Shown: in pieces, positions 1-7,151 of the stretch | How positions within the stretch are numbered: position 1 is the first letter of the stretch | How the letters are laid out: each line of letters opens with the position of its first letter | Assembly (NCBI GenBank): GCA_945901825.1 | Contig: CAMDMC010000021.1 | Location: 1-24,792, forward strand | DNA: 24,792 nt | Direction of reading: 5' to 3' | Origin: Bordetella parapertussis | GTDB lineage: Bacteria > Pseudomonadota > Gammaproteobacteria > Burkholderiales > Burkholderiaceae_A | Position numbers and translations under genes: made by a program | The notes under the pieces: generated by a model | The model's input: the letters and a program-made list of their open reading frames with translations, nothing else | The model's database searches: none | Told to the model about the DNA's origin: nothing

Positions 1-80
1 TAGATCAAATAGTGTCGATCCACTCATGGAACTCTGAAGCCGTCTACGCGTTAAGGACCCTTGCCGATTGTCCTTGTGAC

Positions 81-349
81 TTAATTGGTTACACCCTCGT
101 GTAAGCGCCGTGCCCGAGGGGACTGCTTTACCTGCTCTTGTTTCTCAACGTAGATATCCAGCAGCTTGCGAATCATGGGTTGATACCCGGTACGGTGCCT
201 CATTGCCTCAGACTTAAAAAAGCAAGGCTCTTTATGCTAAGTAGAAGCGTGACTTTCACGCCCTCCTCGCGGTATACAAGATCACTTGCGGGGGGCAAAA
301 AGACCTCTGGTTTTCGCCCTTTCAGGCAGAATGGGGCATGGCGCTTCAA
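81..349 (-). pseudogene. Frameshifted CopG/BrnA-like antitoxin gene
   Basis: Read on the minus strand, two frames join into one sensible protein of about 90 residues. The first frame gives KPEVFLPPASDLVYREEG then VKVTLLLSIKSLAF. The second continues FKSEAMRHRTGYQPMIRKLL to a TAA at 81-83. The 'KVTL...FFK.EA...GYQ.MIR.LLD.YV' pattern resembles RHH/CopG-type antitoxins of type II toxin-antitoxin systems. The frames meet at an A6 run (plus strand 216-221); one extra A would restore a single frame. The start is uncertain: a TTG at 347-349 fits but overlaps the opposite-strand LON gene. No partner toxin is visible. Decay or a homopolymer sequencing error would look the same. The family call comes from remembered motifs. 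Confidence 0.5.
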
Positions 350-955
350 CCCGTTCCCCTTTTCCCCCTCGGGGCAGGTCTTTTCCCTGACGGGCTTCTG
401 GCGCTGCGTATTTTCGAGGTGCGCTACCTGGATATGGTGAAGCGTGCTTTAAAGGAAAAGACAGGATTTGGGGTGATTCTGTTAAGTGAGGGCTCGGAGG
501 TTCGCGCCCCCGACAAAACCGAGCGGTTTCATTCCGTGGGCACCATGGCCGAAATTGTGGATGCCGATGCCCTTCAGCCGGCCCTTCTTCTTCTGCGCTG
601 CAAAGGCGGAGAAAGGTTTCGCGTTGAGGCCAGCCATCAGGCGAAGTATGGGCTTTGGATGGGCGATGTGGTGCCCATTGCCAATGACCCGGTGGTTGCC
701 ATTCCCCCAGACCTGCAGCCCGCCGCGAACCGCCTGGGCCAGCTTATTGCCGCCTTTCAGAAGAAGGGCGCCTCCGAAGAACAGATACCCATTTACCGCC
801 CCTATCGCTTAGACGAATGCGGCTGGGTGGCAAACCGCTGGGCCGAAATGCTGCCCTTTAGCATGACCCAACGCCAAGAACTGCTTGAGGAAATAAACCC
901 CGAGGCAAGGCTGCGTGCAGTGGTGGGCAGCATGGGAGATTTGTTTGAGGAGTAG
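338..955 (+). CDS. LON substrate-binding-domain protein
   Basis: This 205-aa protein opens with PVPLFPLGAGLFPDGLLALR followed by IFEVRYLDMV. That is the hallmark start of the Lon N-terminal (LAN/LON substrate-binding) domain as found in stand-alone bacterial proteins of about 200-220 aa. No AAA+ or Ser-Lys protease domain follows, so it is not a full Lon protease. The role of stand-alone LON-domain proteins is poorly known; substrate or protein binding is the usual guess. The ATG at 338 places the domain motif at the very N-terminus, which fits the family. The ribosome site is weak (only a G-rich stretch just upstream). It stands alone, with a toxin-antitoxin pair downstream, and has no evident link to photosynthesis. 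Confidence 0.85.
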   Translation: MALQPVPLFPLGAGLFPDGLLALRIFEVRYLDMVKRALKEKTGFGVILLSEGSEVRAPDKTERFHSVGTMAEIVDADALQPALLLLRCKGGERFRVEASHQAKYGLWMGDVVPIANDPVVAIPPDLQPAANRLGQLIAAFQKKGASEEQIPIYRPYRLDECGWVANRWAEMLPFSMTQRQELLEEINPEARLRAVVGSMGDLFEE

Positions 956-1028
956 CCGCCAGGCGAAGCTGGTATGGCGCTTGTAGGCTTGTTTTCGTGT
1001 TGCAGTTGAGAACTTGAAGAGGGACAAT

Positions 1029-1053
1029 GATTAAGAGTGATTCATCTTTAATC
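1029..1053. promoter_or_regulatory. Imperfect palindrome upstream of parDE, likely autoregulatory operator
   Basis: GATTAA at 1029-1034 and TTAATC at 1048-1053 form an inverted repeat, extended by GA/TC on the inner side with one extra T. It lies 16 bp before the antitoxin ATG. RHH antitoxins commonly bind palindromes in this position to repress their own operon. The repeat is seen directly; the role is inferred. Confidence 0.4.
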
Positions 1054-1069
1054 AATCTTGCGGGCCTCC

Positions 1070-1342
1070 ATGACAACTGTGAATACCAAAGTTCTGACTG
1101 CTCACATCCCCTTGCCTCTTGCCGACCAAATTGAAGCGCACGCCAATCGGCTTGAGCGCTCAAAAGGTTGGATCATAAAAGAGGCCTTGGCAGACTGGGT
1201 TGACCGAGAGGAGGAGCGCGATCGTCTCACGCAGGAGGCTCTTCTGGACATTGACCGAGGTCTTTTCGTCAGTCACGAGGAGGTGGAAGACTGGCTGAAA
1301 GATTTGAAGAAAGGGCGATCGACCGTAGCTAGAGTGAAGTAG
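1070..1342 (+). CDS. ParD/CopG-family RHH antitoxin
   Basis: This 90-aa protein begins MTTVNTKVLTAHIPLPLADQ. The N-terminal beta strand followed by helices containing 'IEAHANRLERSKGWIIKEAL' is a typical ribbon-helix-helix DNA-binding domain. The charged C-terminal half (EEVEDWLKDLKKGR) is the usual toxin-binding tail of ParD-like antitoxins. The ATG at 1070 was preferred over an in-frame TTG at 1058 because it starts directly at the RHH strand. It is followed after 7 bases by a ParE-like toxin, giving the classic antitoxin-toxin order. It probably neutralises the toxin and represses the operon through the palindrome at 1029-1053. Confidence 0.85.
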   Translation: MTTVNTKVLTAHIPLPLADQIEAHANRLERSKGWIIKEALADWVDREEERDRLTQEALLDIDRGLFVSHEEVEDWLKDLKKGRSTVARVK

Positions 1343-1349
1343 CTTCTCC

Positions 1350-1637
1350 ATGCGTATACGTTGGCTAAGCAAGGCGCAATCGGACCTGCATAGGCTTCAT
1401 GAGTTCGTGTCGCCAATAAATGAAGATGCTGCCTTAAAGATGCTTGATGCCCTTGTTCAGGCGGTATCGAGCCTAAAAGAAAACCCGCGGCTAGGTAGGC
1501 GAGTAGCAAGTCAAAGCCAGGACGAGGTACGTAGCCTTGTTGTTCGCATCTATGAGATACGGTATGCAATTCGCGAAGAAGATATTTATATTCTTCGGAT
1601 CTGGCACACCCGCGAGTCTCGACAGCGAGACACATGA
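1350..1637 (+). CDS. ParE/RelE-family toxin
   Basis: This 95-aa protein has the ParE-type plan. An N-terminal helix hairpin (LSKAQSDLHRLHEFVSPINE) is followed by a central LKENPRLGRRV turn and then beta strands ending RYAIREEDIYILRIWHTRES, a very typical toxin C-terminus. ParE toxins usually poison DNA gyrase, while RelE relatives cleave mRNA at the ribosome; sequence alone does not decide which. The ATG at 1350 lies 7 bases after the antitoxin stop with no good ribosome site, which suggests translational coupling. The conserved C-terminal Arg/His residues are present and the frame is open, so the module looks functional. Confidence 0.85.
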   Translation: MRIRWLSKAQSDLHRLHEFVSPINEDAALKMLDALVQAVSSLKENPRLGRRVASQSQDEVRSLVVRIYEIRYAIREEDIYILRIWHTRESRQRDT

Positions 1638-1655
1638 ATAAAGTTTGGTAAGGCC

Positions 1656-1870
1656 ATGCACACTATTCTCCTTGACATCATCATCGCCATCACCGTTCTT
1701 GAATGGCTTGTTCTTCGTCTTATGATTCGGCTTGGGCTGCTCTTAAGTTTGTTACCGGGCGTCTTTTCCTTGTGCTTGCCTCCAAAATCAACGCGCCTGA
1801 CGTATTGTCGCGGCCCTCAGTGCTTTGCCTGGCAATCGCGGGTATCGTTCATTCCATAGACACTTATTAA
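1656..1870 (+). pseudogene. Small multi-span membrane protein, apparently split by a one-base deletion
   Basis: The ATG at 1656, preceded by AAGG, opens MHTILLDIIIAITVLEWLVL and then LRLMIRLGLLLSLLPGVF. The frame then runs into a non-hydrophobic tail. Moving back one base at the T4 run (1764-1767) gives FLVLASKINAPDVL then SRPSVLCLAIAGIVHSIDTY, ending at TAA 1868-1870. The joined product of about 71 aa would have three short hydrophobic segments and a coherent end. It resembles small uncharacterised membrane proteins of proteobacteria, but I cannot name a family. One extra T would restore the frame. It may be a pseudogene or a sequencing indel. Its 3' end lies 17 bases before bchI. Confidence 0.4.
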
Positions 1871-1887
1871 AGATTAAAACGGGAGTG

Positions 1888-3042
1888 ATGGTGACGGCAT
1901 CGGCGCGAACGAAGGGCACGACGAAGAGCAGCGCAAGGGCAGAAGGGGCAGTGAGATCGGGCGTAGCAAAAGTAGTATTACGTCGCCCTGCCTACCCCTT
2001 TGCCGCACTGGTGGGCCAGCATGAGATGCAGCGGGGACTTCTTATTGCTACGGTGGACCCACTGGTGGGCGGCGTGCTTATTCTTGGCGACCGTGGCACA
2101 GGCAAAAGCACCGCAGTGCGGGCGCTTGCCGATGTGCTTCCACACATTGACACCGTAAAGGGCTGCCCCTACCAGTGCGACCCGGCGAAAACCGCAGGGC
2201 TATGCGCGGCATGCAACCCGCTGCTGCAACCCGAGTCCGCAGCAGGCTCAAAGTCGAAGCCTGTTCCAGCTCCCAAGCCTGCACGCTTCAGCGTTTCGGT
2301 ACCCGTGGTGGACCTTCCCTTGGGCTCTTCAGAAGATCGAGTGCTCGGTGCGCTTGACCTTGAAAAGTTGATGACCTTAGGCGAGAAGGCGTTTGAGCCT
2401 GGGCTCTTGGCCAAGGCCAACCGAGGCTTTCTTTACATTGATGAGATCAATCTGCTCGAAGACCACCTGGTTGATCTTCTTATTGATGCTGCGGCCTCGG
2501 GTGAGAATCGCATCGAGCGAGAGGGCCTAAGCATTGTGCATCCCTCGCGGTTTGTGCTGGTGGGCAGTGGCAACCCGGAAGAAGGCGAGCTGCGTCCCCA
2601 GCTACTTGATCGCTTTGGTCTGGCCGTAGAGGTGCGCACGCCACGCGACCTTGATCTGCGAGTGCAGGTGGTGCTGCGGCGCGAGGCCTTTGAGCGCGAC
2701 CCTGAGGCCTTTTTGCAGGAGCATGCCGAGGCCCAGGCCGAGCTGCGTTCACGCCTGATCTCGGCGCAGAAGCGCCATGCAAAAATTGAATTGTCTGCGC
2801 CGCTTTTACGTCAGGCTGCCGACCTCTGCATGCGGCTTGGTACCGATGGCCTGCGAGGCGAACTCAGTCTTATTCGTGCGGCCAAGGCTGCAGCGGCCTT
2901 CGACGGTCTAAAGAAGGTAAGCCTGGGTCTTCTTCGGGAAGTTGCGCCCATGGCGCTTCGGCATCGGTTGCGTCGAGACCCTTTAGATGACACCGATGCC
3001 AGCGCTCGTGTGGCACGCGTGGTGGACGAGGTGTTGGTCTAG
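1888..3042 (+). CDS. bchI: Magnesium chelatase ATPase subunit I
   Basis: BchI is the AAA+ ATPase that, with BchD and BchH, inserts Mg2+ into protoporphyrin IX, the first committed step of bacteriochlorophyll synthesis (cytoplasm). It is 384 aa. Walker A is GDRGTGKS (residues 67-74) and Walker B is FLYIDEINLL (181-190). The segment VGSGNPEEGELRPQLLDRFG is the classic sensor/arginine region of BchI/ChlI. Four cysteines (93, 97, 106, 109) lie in the insertion after Walker A. About 30 low-complexity residues (SARTKGTTKSSARAEGA) precede the core. The start is the ATG at 1888 or the GTG at 1891; GGGAG at 1881-1885 spaces better with the GTG. bchD follows 10 bases after the stop. Confidence 0.97.
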   Translation: MVTASARTKGTTKSSARAEGAVRSGVAKVVLRRPAYPFAALVGQHEMQRGLLIATVDPLVGGVLILGDRGTGKSTAVRALADVLPHIDTVKGCPYQCDPAKTAGLCAACNPLLQPESAAGSKSKPVPAPKPARFSVSVPVVDLPLGSSEDRVLGALDLEKLMTLGEKAFEPGLLAKANRGFLYIDEINLLEDHLVDLLIDAAASGENRIEREGLSIVHPSRFVLVGSGNPEEGELRPQLLDRFGLAVEVRTPRDLDLRVQVVLRREAFERDPEAFLQEHAEAQAELRSRLISAQKRHAKIELSAPLLRQAADLCMRLGTDGLRGELSLIRAAKAAAAFDGLKKVSLGLLREVAPMALRHRLRRDPLDDTDASARVARVVDEVLV

Positions 3043-3052
3043 GGCAGCTGCG

Positions 3053-4927
3053 GTGAACCAGCGCACCAACGACGTCTACTTTGCCGTGGCCGCCTTGGCT
3101 GTTGCGCCCTGTGCCCTTGGCGGCTTGTGGCTGCGTGGCTGGGCGGGGCCACGGCGCGATGCGGTGCTTGGCCTTCTTGACCATTTTCTGCAGGCTGCCA
3201 GTCACTCCAAACCCCTACGTATTGCGCATCACACCCAGGCCGAGCAGCTGCACGATGGCCTTGACCTAAGCAGCAGCATGCAAGCCGGTCAGCCTGTTCT
3301 GCGCCCGGGGCTTGGCTATCGCGCGAAGGGTGGCCTTATTCAGCTGGCCATGGCCGAGCGTGCCTCTCGGGGCTTGCAGTCGCAGCTTGCTGTGTTGATG
3401 GACGACAAAGGCTTTGGTCTGGTGGCCTGCGACGAGTCGCTGCCCGATGAGGCCGGTGTTATGTTGGCATTGACCGATCGGCTTGGGCTTGGCCTTGACT
3501 TTCGTAACGAAGAAGGCCTTTGGCAAGCCGCCGAGCCGCTGGTGGGTAGCCCTCTAGCTAAGGAGTTCGTGCGCATCATTCCTAAGGCGCTTAAGGCATG
3601 GCCGCGCGTGGCGCTTGATGAAGAGGCGCTTAAGGCCCTTACCATTGCGGCGGGTCAACTGGGCATTGACTCCATGCGGCCTGTCTTTCAGGCGGTCACC
3701 ACCGCGCGGCTGACTGCGGCCTTGCAAGGCCGCACTGCGCTTGAGGAAGGGGACCTGGCCTTTGCCGTGCGACTCTGTCTTTTGCCACGGGCAACCCGTC
3801 TGCCCGGCACGTCATCAGGCGAGGCTGATGACGAGACTGAGCGTGGCTCGCAGACCGACACCAAGCGTCAGAGTGACGACCAGCTCAACGATGATGAATC
3901 CAGGGACAACGCGTCAGACGGCGGTGATAACAATGTGCAGGAAGCCGAGCCGGTGGAATCACAGACGATGGTCGAGCCACCCAGTCAGAACGAGCAGCCA
4001 AACCAAGAGCATCAACCCCCTGACACCTCTATGCCCGACGGGTCCACCGATCGGCTCGTTGAGGCCGCCCTTGCAAGCCTGCCGCGCGATCTTCTTTTAA
4101 AGCTTGCAGCCTCGCTGTTGGCCTCGCACGGCAAGTCAGCCGGTCAGGCGGGCTCGGGCGCAGAGTCTTCCTCGGGCCGCGGTCGGGGCAGGCCTGTGGG
4201 AGCCATTGCGCGCAAACCACGCTCGGGCGAACGTCTTCACTTGCTTGCCACGATTCGAAAGGCGGCGCCCTTTCAGCGTATTCGGCGCTTGGAGAAGAGG
4301 GGACCGGATCAATCGGAATTGCGCATTCTGCTGCGTCCTGACGACCTGCATGTCTGGCGAGAGAAAAAGCGTCGGGGAACAACCACGGTCTTTGTGGTGG
4401 ATGCCTCGGGCTCGATGGCCCTGCAGCGACTCTCTGAGGCTAAGGGCGCAGTGGAGTTGTTGCTTGCCGACTGCTATGTGCGACGCGACCGCGTGGCCCT
4501 GGTGTCATTTCGGGGTACGGGTGCGGACCTTCTTCTTGCGCCAACACGTTCGCTTGTGGCGGCCAAGCGCGCCCTGCAGGGTCTGCCGGGTGGCGGGGGA
4601 AGCCCCATTGCGGCGGGCTTAGAGGCCGCCGCCCGACTGGTTTATAGCCTGCGTCGTGAGGGTGACAACACGGTGCTTGTGGTGCTCACCGATGGCAAGG
4701 CCAACCTAAGCCGAGATGGCAAGCCTGGCCGCGAGCAGGCCTCGCTTGAGGCAAAAAGCATGGCCCGCCAGCTGGCGGTGCTTGCCGATAAGCGACTTCT
4801 TATTGATACCTCGGTGCGCAGCGAAACCATGGCCTATGACCTGGCCAAGGCGCTCGATGCCGTCTACCTTCCCATGCCCTTTGCTCGGGCCAAGGCCGTT
4901 GCCGATGTGGTGAAGGCGAGTGTTTAA
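3053..4927 (+). CDS. bchD: Magnesium chelatase subunit D
   Basis: BchD partners the BchI hexamer in Mg chelatase. It is 624 aa. The N-terminal part is a degenerate AAA+ domain without a good Walker A. Next comes an acidic, Gln/Asn/Pro-rich linker (roughly residues 260-350, rich in D, E, Q and S). The C-terminal von Willebrand A domain carries a MIDAS motif, DASGSM, near residue 450 and TDGKANL further on. The GTG at 3053 was chosen because it lies after the bchI stop with AGGGCAG upstream and begins a BchD-like N-terminus. An earlier in-frame ATG would overlap bchI and add a non-conserved stretch. bchI and bchD form an operon. The opposite-strand bchO follows after a toxin relic. Confidence 0.96.
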   Translation: MNQRTNDVYFAVAALAVAPCALGGLWLRGWAGPRRDAVLGLLDHFLQAASHSKPLRIAHHTQAEQLHDGLDLSSSMQAGQPVLRPGLGYRAKGGLIQLAMAERASRGLQSQLAVLMDDKGFGLVACDESLPDEAGVMLALTDRLGLGLDFRNEEGLWQAAEPLVGSPLAKEFVRIIPKALKAWPRVALDEEALKALTIAAGQLGIDSMRPVFQAVTTARLTAALQGRTALEEGDLAFAVRLCLLPRATRLPGTSSGEADDETERGSQTDTKRQSDDQLNDDESRDNASDGGDNNVQEAEPVESQTMVEPPSQNEQPNQEHQPPDTSMPDGSTDRLVEAALASLPRDLLLKLAASLLASHGKSAGQAGSGAESSSGRGRGRPVGAIARKPRSGERLHLLATIRKAAPFQRIRRLEKRGPDQSELRILLRPDDLHVWREKKRRGTTTVFVVDASGSMALQRLSEAKGAVELLLADCYVRRDRVALVSFRGTGADLLLAPTRSLVAAKRALQGLPGGGGSPIAAGLEAAARLVYSLRREGDNTVLVVLTDGKANLSRDGKPGREQASLEAKSMARQLAVLADKRLLIDTSVRSETMAYDLAKALDAVYLPMPFARAKAVADVVKASV

Positions 4928-4963
4928 CGTAATTTGCGGGCCTTAAAGCGAGAGAGCCAAAAT

Positions 4964-5161
4964 TCAAAACCCCCAGAGTTTTTCGAAGTTGAACGAGAGT
5001 TCGCGATGGTGGCGAATGGTGAGTAGGTAGACCACAGATGACTGCTCGTCGACTGAATACAAGATGATGTAGCTTTTATGAATGTACTCGCGCAAGGTCT
5101 GTAGGTTCGTGGCGGAAATTTGAGCAAGACTGGTTAGGGACTCAAGCGACTGAGGTTGCTG
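4964..5161 (-). pseudogene. C-terminal remnant of a RelE/ParE-type toxin
   Basis: The minus-strand frame ending in TGA at 4964 reads NLQTLREYIHKSYIILYSVD then EQSSVVYLLTIRHHRELSF. The 'LRE.I...Y.I.Y.VD...V.LLT..H..R' pattern is the C-terminal half of RelE/ParE toxins. The N-terminal half is missing: immediately upstream on this strand the frame runs into the 3' end of bchO. There is no start codon with a ribosome site and no antitoxin. It is best read as a truncated relic left between bchD and bchO. The family call comes from the motif pattern alone. Confidence 0.5.
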
Positions 5162-5162
5162 A

Positions 5163-6164
5163 TTAAGAAAAGGCCTGCCACATGCGTCGCATAGCCTCCG
5201 CCACAAGCCCCGGGTTCACCTCTTGCACCAAATGCCCTCCCGTGCAGAACTGCAGGTCCGCCTTGGGGAAGTGGTCGCGGGCCACACGTCGCAAGCCGCT
5301 TGCAGGTATCCATCGGTCGTCTTCAGCAATAAGCAGGCTTAGCTCGGCTTTAAGTTCGTTGCCGCGAGCAAGCAGGGTGGGCAGGTCGGTACCCGCCATG
5401 AATTCAATGGCGCCTTTCACATGGCTGCGTTGGGCGAAGATACGGCGGTATTCCTCTTGTTGGTCTTCTGGAATCTGTGAGCCTGTTGAGGCAATGAGCC
5501 CGTCGACAAAACGGGTGCCACGGGCCAAGGCCGAGAGCCCTGCAACACTGGGGCTAGAGATAAACAAGGGTGTCAGCAGTGGCCCAAGCATGAGGTTGTA
5601 AAGCGCGGGTGGCGGCACAAGCGAGGGTGCAACGCCAAGAATCTTCTTAATGGGAACGCCAAGCAGTGAAAGCCAGATGGCCACTGCCGCCCCCGCGGAG
5701 TGACCCACGACAAGATCCAACTGTTCAACGCCAAGGTGTTTAAGAAGGGCCTGCAGGTCGTCGGCCATCTCGCGCAGCCCGTGGGTGGAATGGCGGCTGC
5801 AGTGCGTTGCATCGTGGCCGGGGAGGTCGGGAATTAAAAGCTGCAGGTCAGGCTGGCTGCGAGGTCCCGCGCTGTGACTTTTTAGTAGTTCATTCAGAAC
5901 CGGCCGCCACGACACCCGGCTGCCACCGGTGCCGTGGAGCATGAGCACAACAGGCCTTGGGCCTTGCTCTGATTTGTCCGTCGCCGCGGTGAGGGTCGTG
6001 GCCGTGTCCGAGTTCGAGCCGTTAGTGGGGGCCATGGCCTCGCCCAGGGGCCCCCCGCGCCCAGCCGACCGCCAGCCCGACCAGGCGCAGTCCTGCACCT
6101 GGCAGTCGAAGGCCTCCAGGCCTGAGGGCATCGAAATTCTTGCGTAAGCGGGTTGACGGGACAT
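5163..6164 (-). CDS. bchO: Alpha/beta hydrolase BchO, Mg-chelatase-associated
   Basis: BchO is an alpha/beta-fold protein encoded with bchI and bchD in many purple bacteria; its exact role is unsettled, often described as a putative Mg-chelatase accessory protein. It is 333 aa here. Visible motifs are the oxyanion-hole LMLHGTGGSRVSW, the DLPGHDATH loop, the nucleophile elbow VVGHSAGAAV, and a C-terminal GGHLVQEVNP holding the catalytic His. An insert rich in G, S, T and A (GSNSDTATTLTAATDKSEQG) sits just before the core. The ATG at 6164 (MSRQPAYARI) was preferred over a GTG at 6203, which lies inside the PpsR-like site. Unusually it is on the opposite strand to bchID, and it shares its upstream region with crtE. 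Confidence 0.88.
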   Translation of the reverse strand: MSRQPAYARISMPSGLEAFDCQVQDCAWSGWRSAGRGGPLGEAMAPTNGSNSDTATTLTAATDKSEQGPRPVVLMLHGTGGSRVSWRPVLNELLKSHSAGPRSQPDLQLLIPDLPGHDATHCSRHSTHGLREMADDLQALLKHLGVEQLDLVVGHSAGAAVAIWLSLLGVPIKKILGVAPSLVPPPALYNLMLGPLLTPLFISSPSVAGLSALARGTRFVDGLIASTGSQIPEDQQEEYRRIFAQRSHVKGAIEFMAGTDLPTLLARGNELKAELSLLIAEDDRWIPASGLRRVARDHFPKADLQFCTGGHLVQEVNPGLVAEAMRRMWQAFS

Positions 6165-6197
6165 GCTCAAGTGTCTACTCTGACTGTCATAACTTAT

Positions 6198-6215
6198 TGT
6201 CACGTATAAATGACA
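6198..6215. promoter_or_regulatory. PpsR/CrtJ-type operator between bchO and crtE
   Basis: TGTCACGTATAAATGACA fits TGT-N12-ACA with perfect TGTCA/TGACA arms. PpsR (CrtJ) is the redox- and light-responsive repressor of photosynthesis genes in purple bacteria. The site lies 43 bp before the crtE ATG and 34 bp before the bchO start, and covers a TATAAAT that could be a crtE -10 element. An extra TGTCA half-site lies 13 bp upstream (6185-6189). The sequence is direct; the regulator is inferred, as ppsR is not in this window. Confidence 0.75.
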
Positions 6216-6257
6216 TTCTCAGGTTACTTTGGCGTGATGAAGAAAGGAAGGCCCGCC

Positions 6258-7148
6258 ATGGCGATGCTGCAACGAATTGAACGTGTGCTTGAGGCAAGCC
6301 TGGTTGGGGCTGAGGCCAAGGGCTCGCCCCCAAAGCTTGGTCAGGCCATGCGCCATGCGGTCTTCCCGGGCGGCGCCCGCATTCGGCCGCAGCTGTGTAT
6401 GGCTGTGGCCCTGGCCTGTGGGGATGACGACCCAAGCCTTTCGGAAAGTTACGGGGCTGCCCTTGAACTGATGCACTGTGCCTCCCTGGTTCACGACGAT
6501 CTTCCCTGCTTTGATGACGCCGATCTTAGGCGCGGTCAGCCTTCGGTTCACAAAGCCTACGGCGAAAGGCTTGCTGTTCTTGCCGGCGATGCCCTAATTG
6601 TTCTTGCCTTCCGAACGCTTGTGGGCTGCAAGCCCAAGCATCTTGAGCGTCTTCCCGAGCTCACCGCCATGCTGGATCAGTCGGTGGGCCCGCCCTTTGG
6701 CATTGTGGCCGGGCAGGCCTGGGAGTGCGAGTCGCATGCGGTCTTGGCCGACTACCAGCGCGCTAAAACAGGCTCGCTTTTTACAGCGGCAACCGCGGGG
6801 GGTGCAGCAGCAGCGGGCATGGATCCCTTAGCCTGGAAGACCCTGGGCGACTGCCTGGGCGAGGCCTATCAGGTGGCCGATGACATTCGTGATGTCGTGG
6901 GCGATGCCAGCCTGCTCGGTAAGCCCGCGGGCCAAGATCAGACGCACGACAGGCCCAGCGCGGCAACCCTTCTGGGGCTTGATGGTGCGGTTGCTCTTTT
7001 TGATCGCCTCATGCAGCAGGCTATCGAGAGCATCCCCGCATGCAATGGTGCCGCGAAGCTTCGTGGGCTGGTCATGCAGGAGTCGCAGCGGCTTGTGCCC
7101 ACCGAGGGCCCGCATAAGGTTGAGCGTAGGTCGTCGCTTTATTCCTAG
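6258..7148 (+). CDS. crtE: Geranylgeranyl diphosphate synthase
   Basis: CrtE makes the C20 precursor used for carotenoids and for the phytyl/geranylgeranyl tail of bacteriochlorophyll. It is 296 aa, an all-helical trans-prenyltransferase. The first Asp-rich motif is DDLPCFDD (residues 80-87) followed by RRGQPSVH. The second is VADDIRDVVGD (D208, D209, D212). PGGARIRP (38-44) holds the substrate-binding arginines. The ATG at 6258 has AGAAAGGAAGG just upstream and was chosen over an ATG at 6210, which falls in the regulatory site. IspA (farnesyl diphosphate synthase) is a close relative; placement next to crtF in a PGC supports CrtE. crtF begins 3 bases after the stop. Confidence 0.92.
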   Translation: MAMLQRIERVLEASLVGAEAKGSPPKLGQAMRHAVFPGGARIRPQLCMAVALACGDDDPSLSESYGAALELMHCASLVHDDLPCFDDADLRRGQPSVHKAYGERLAVLAGDALIVLAFRTLVGCKPKHLERLPELTAMLDQSVGPPFGIVAGQAWECESHAVLADYQRAKTGSLFTAATAGGAAAAGMDPLAWKTLGDCLGEAYQVADDIRDVVGDASLLGKPAGQDQTHDRPSAATLLGLDGAVALFDRLMQQAIESIPACNGAAKLRGLVMQESQRLVPTEGPHKVERRSSLYS

Positions 7149-7151
7149 CCA

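Noticed and set aside
138..440. 100-aa plus-strand ORF before the LON gene
   Set aside because: No domain, overlaps the LON start, and the minus-strand antitoxin-like frames explain this stretch better.
858..1163. Minus-strand ORF over the LON gene end and parD start
   Set aside because: Overlaps two better-supported plus-strand genes and shows no family signature.
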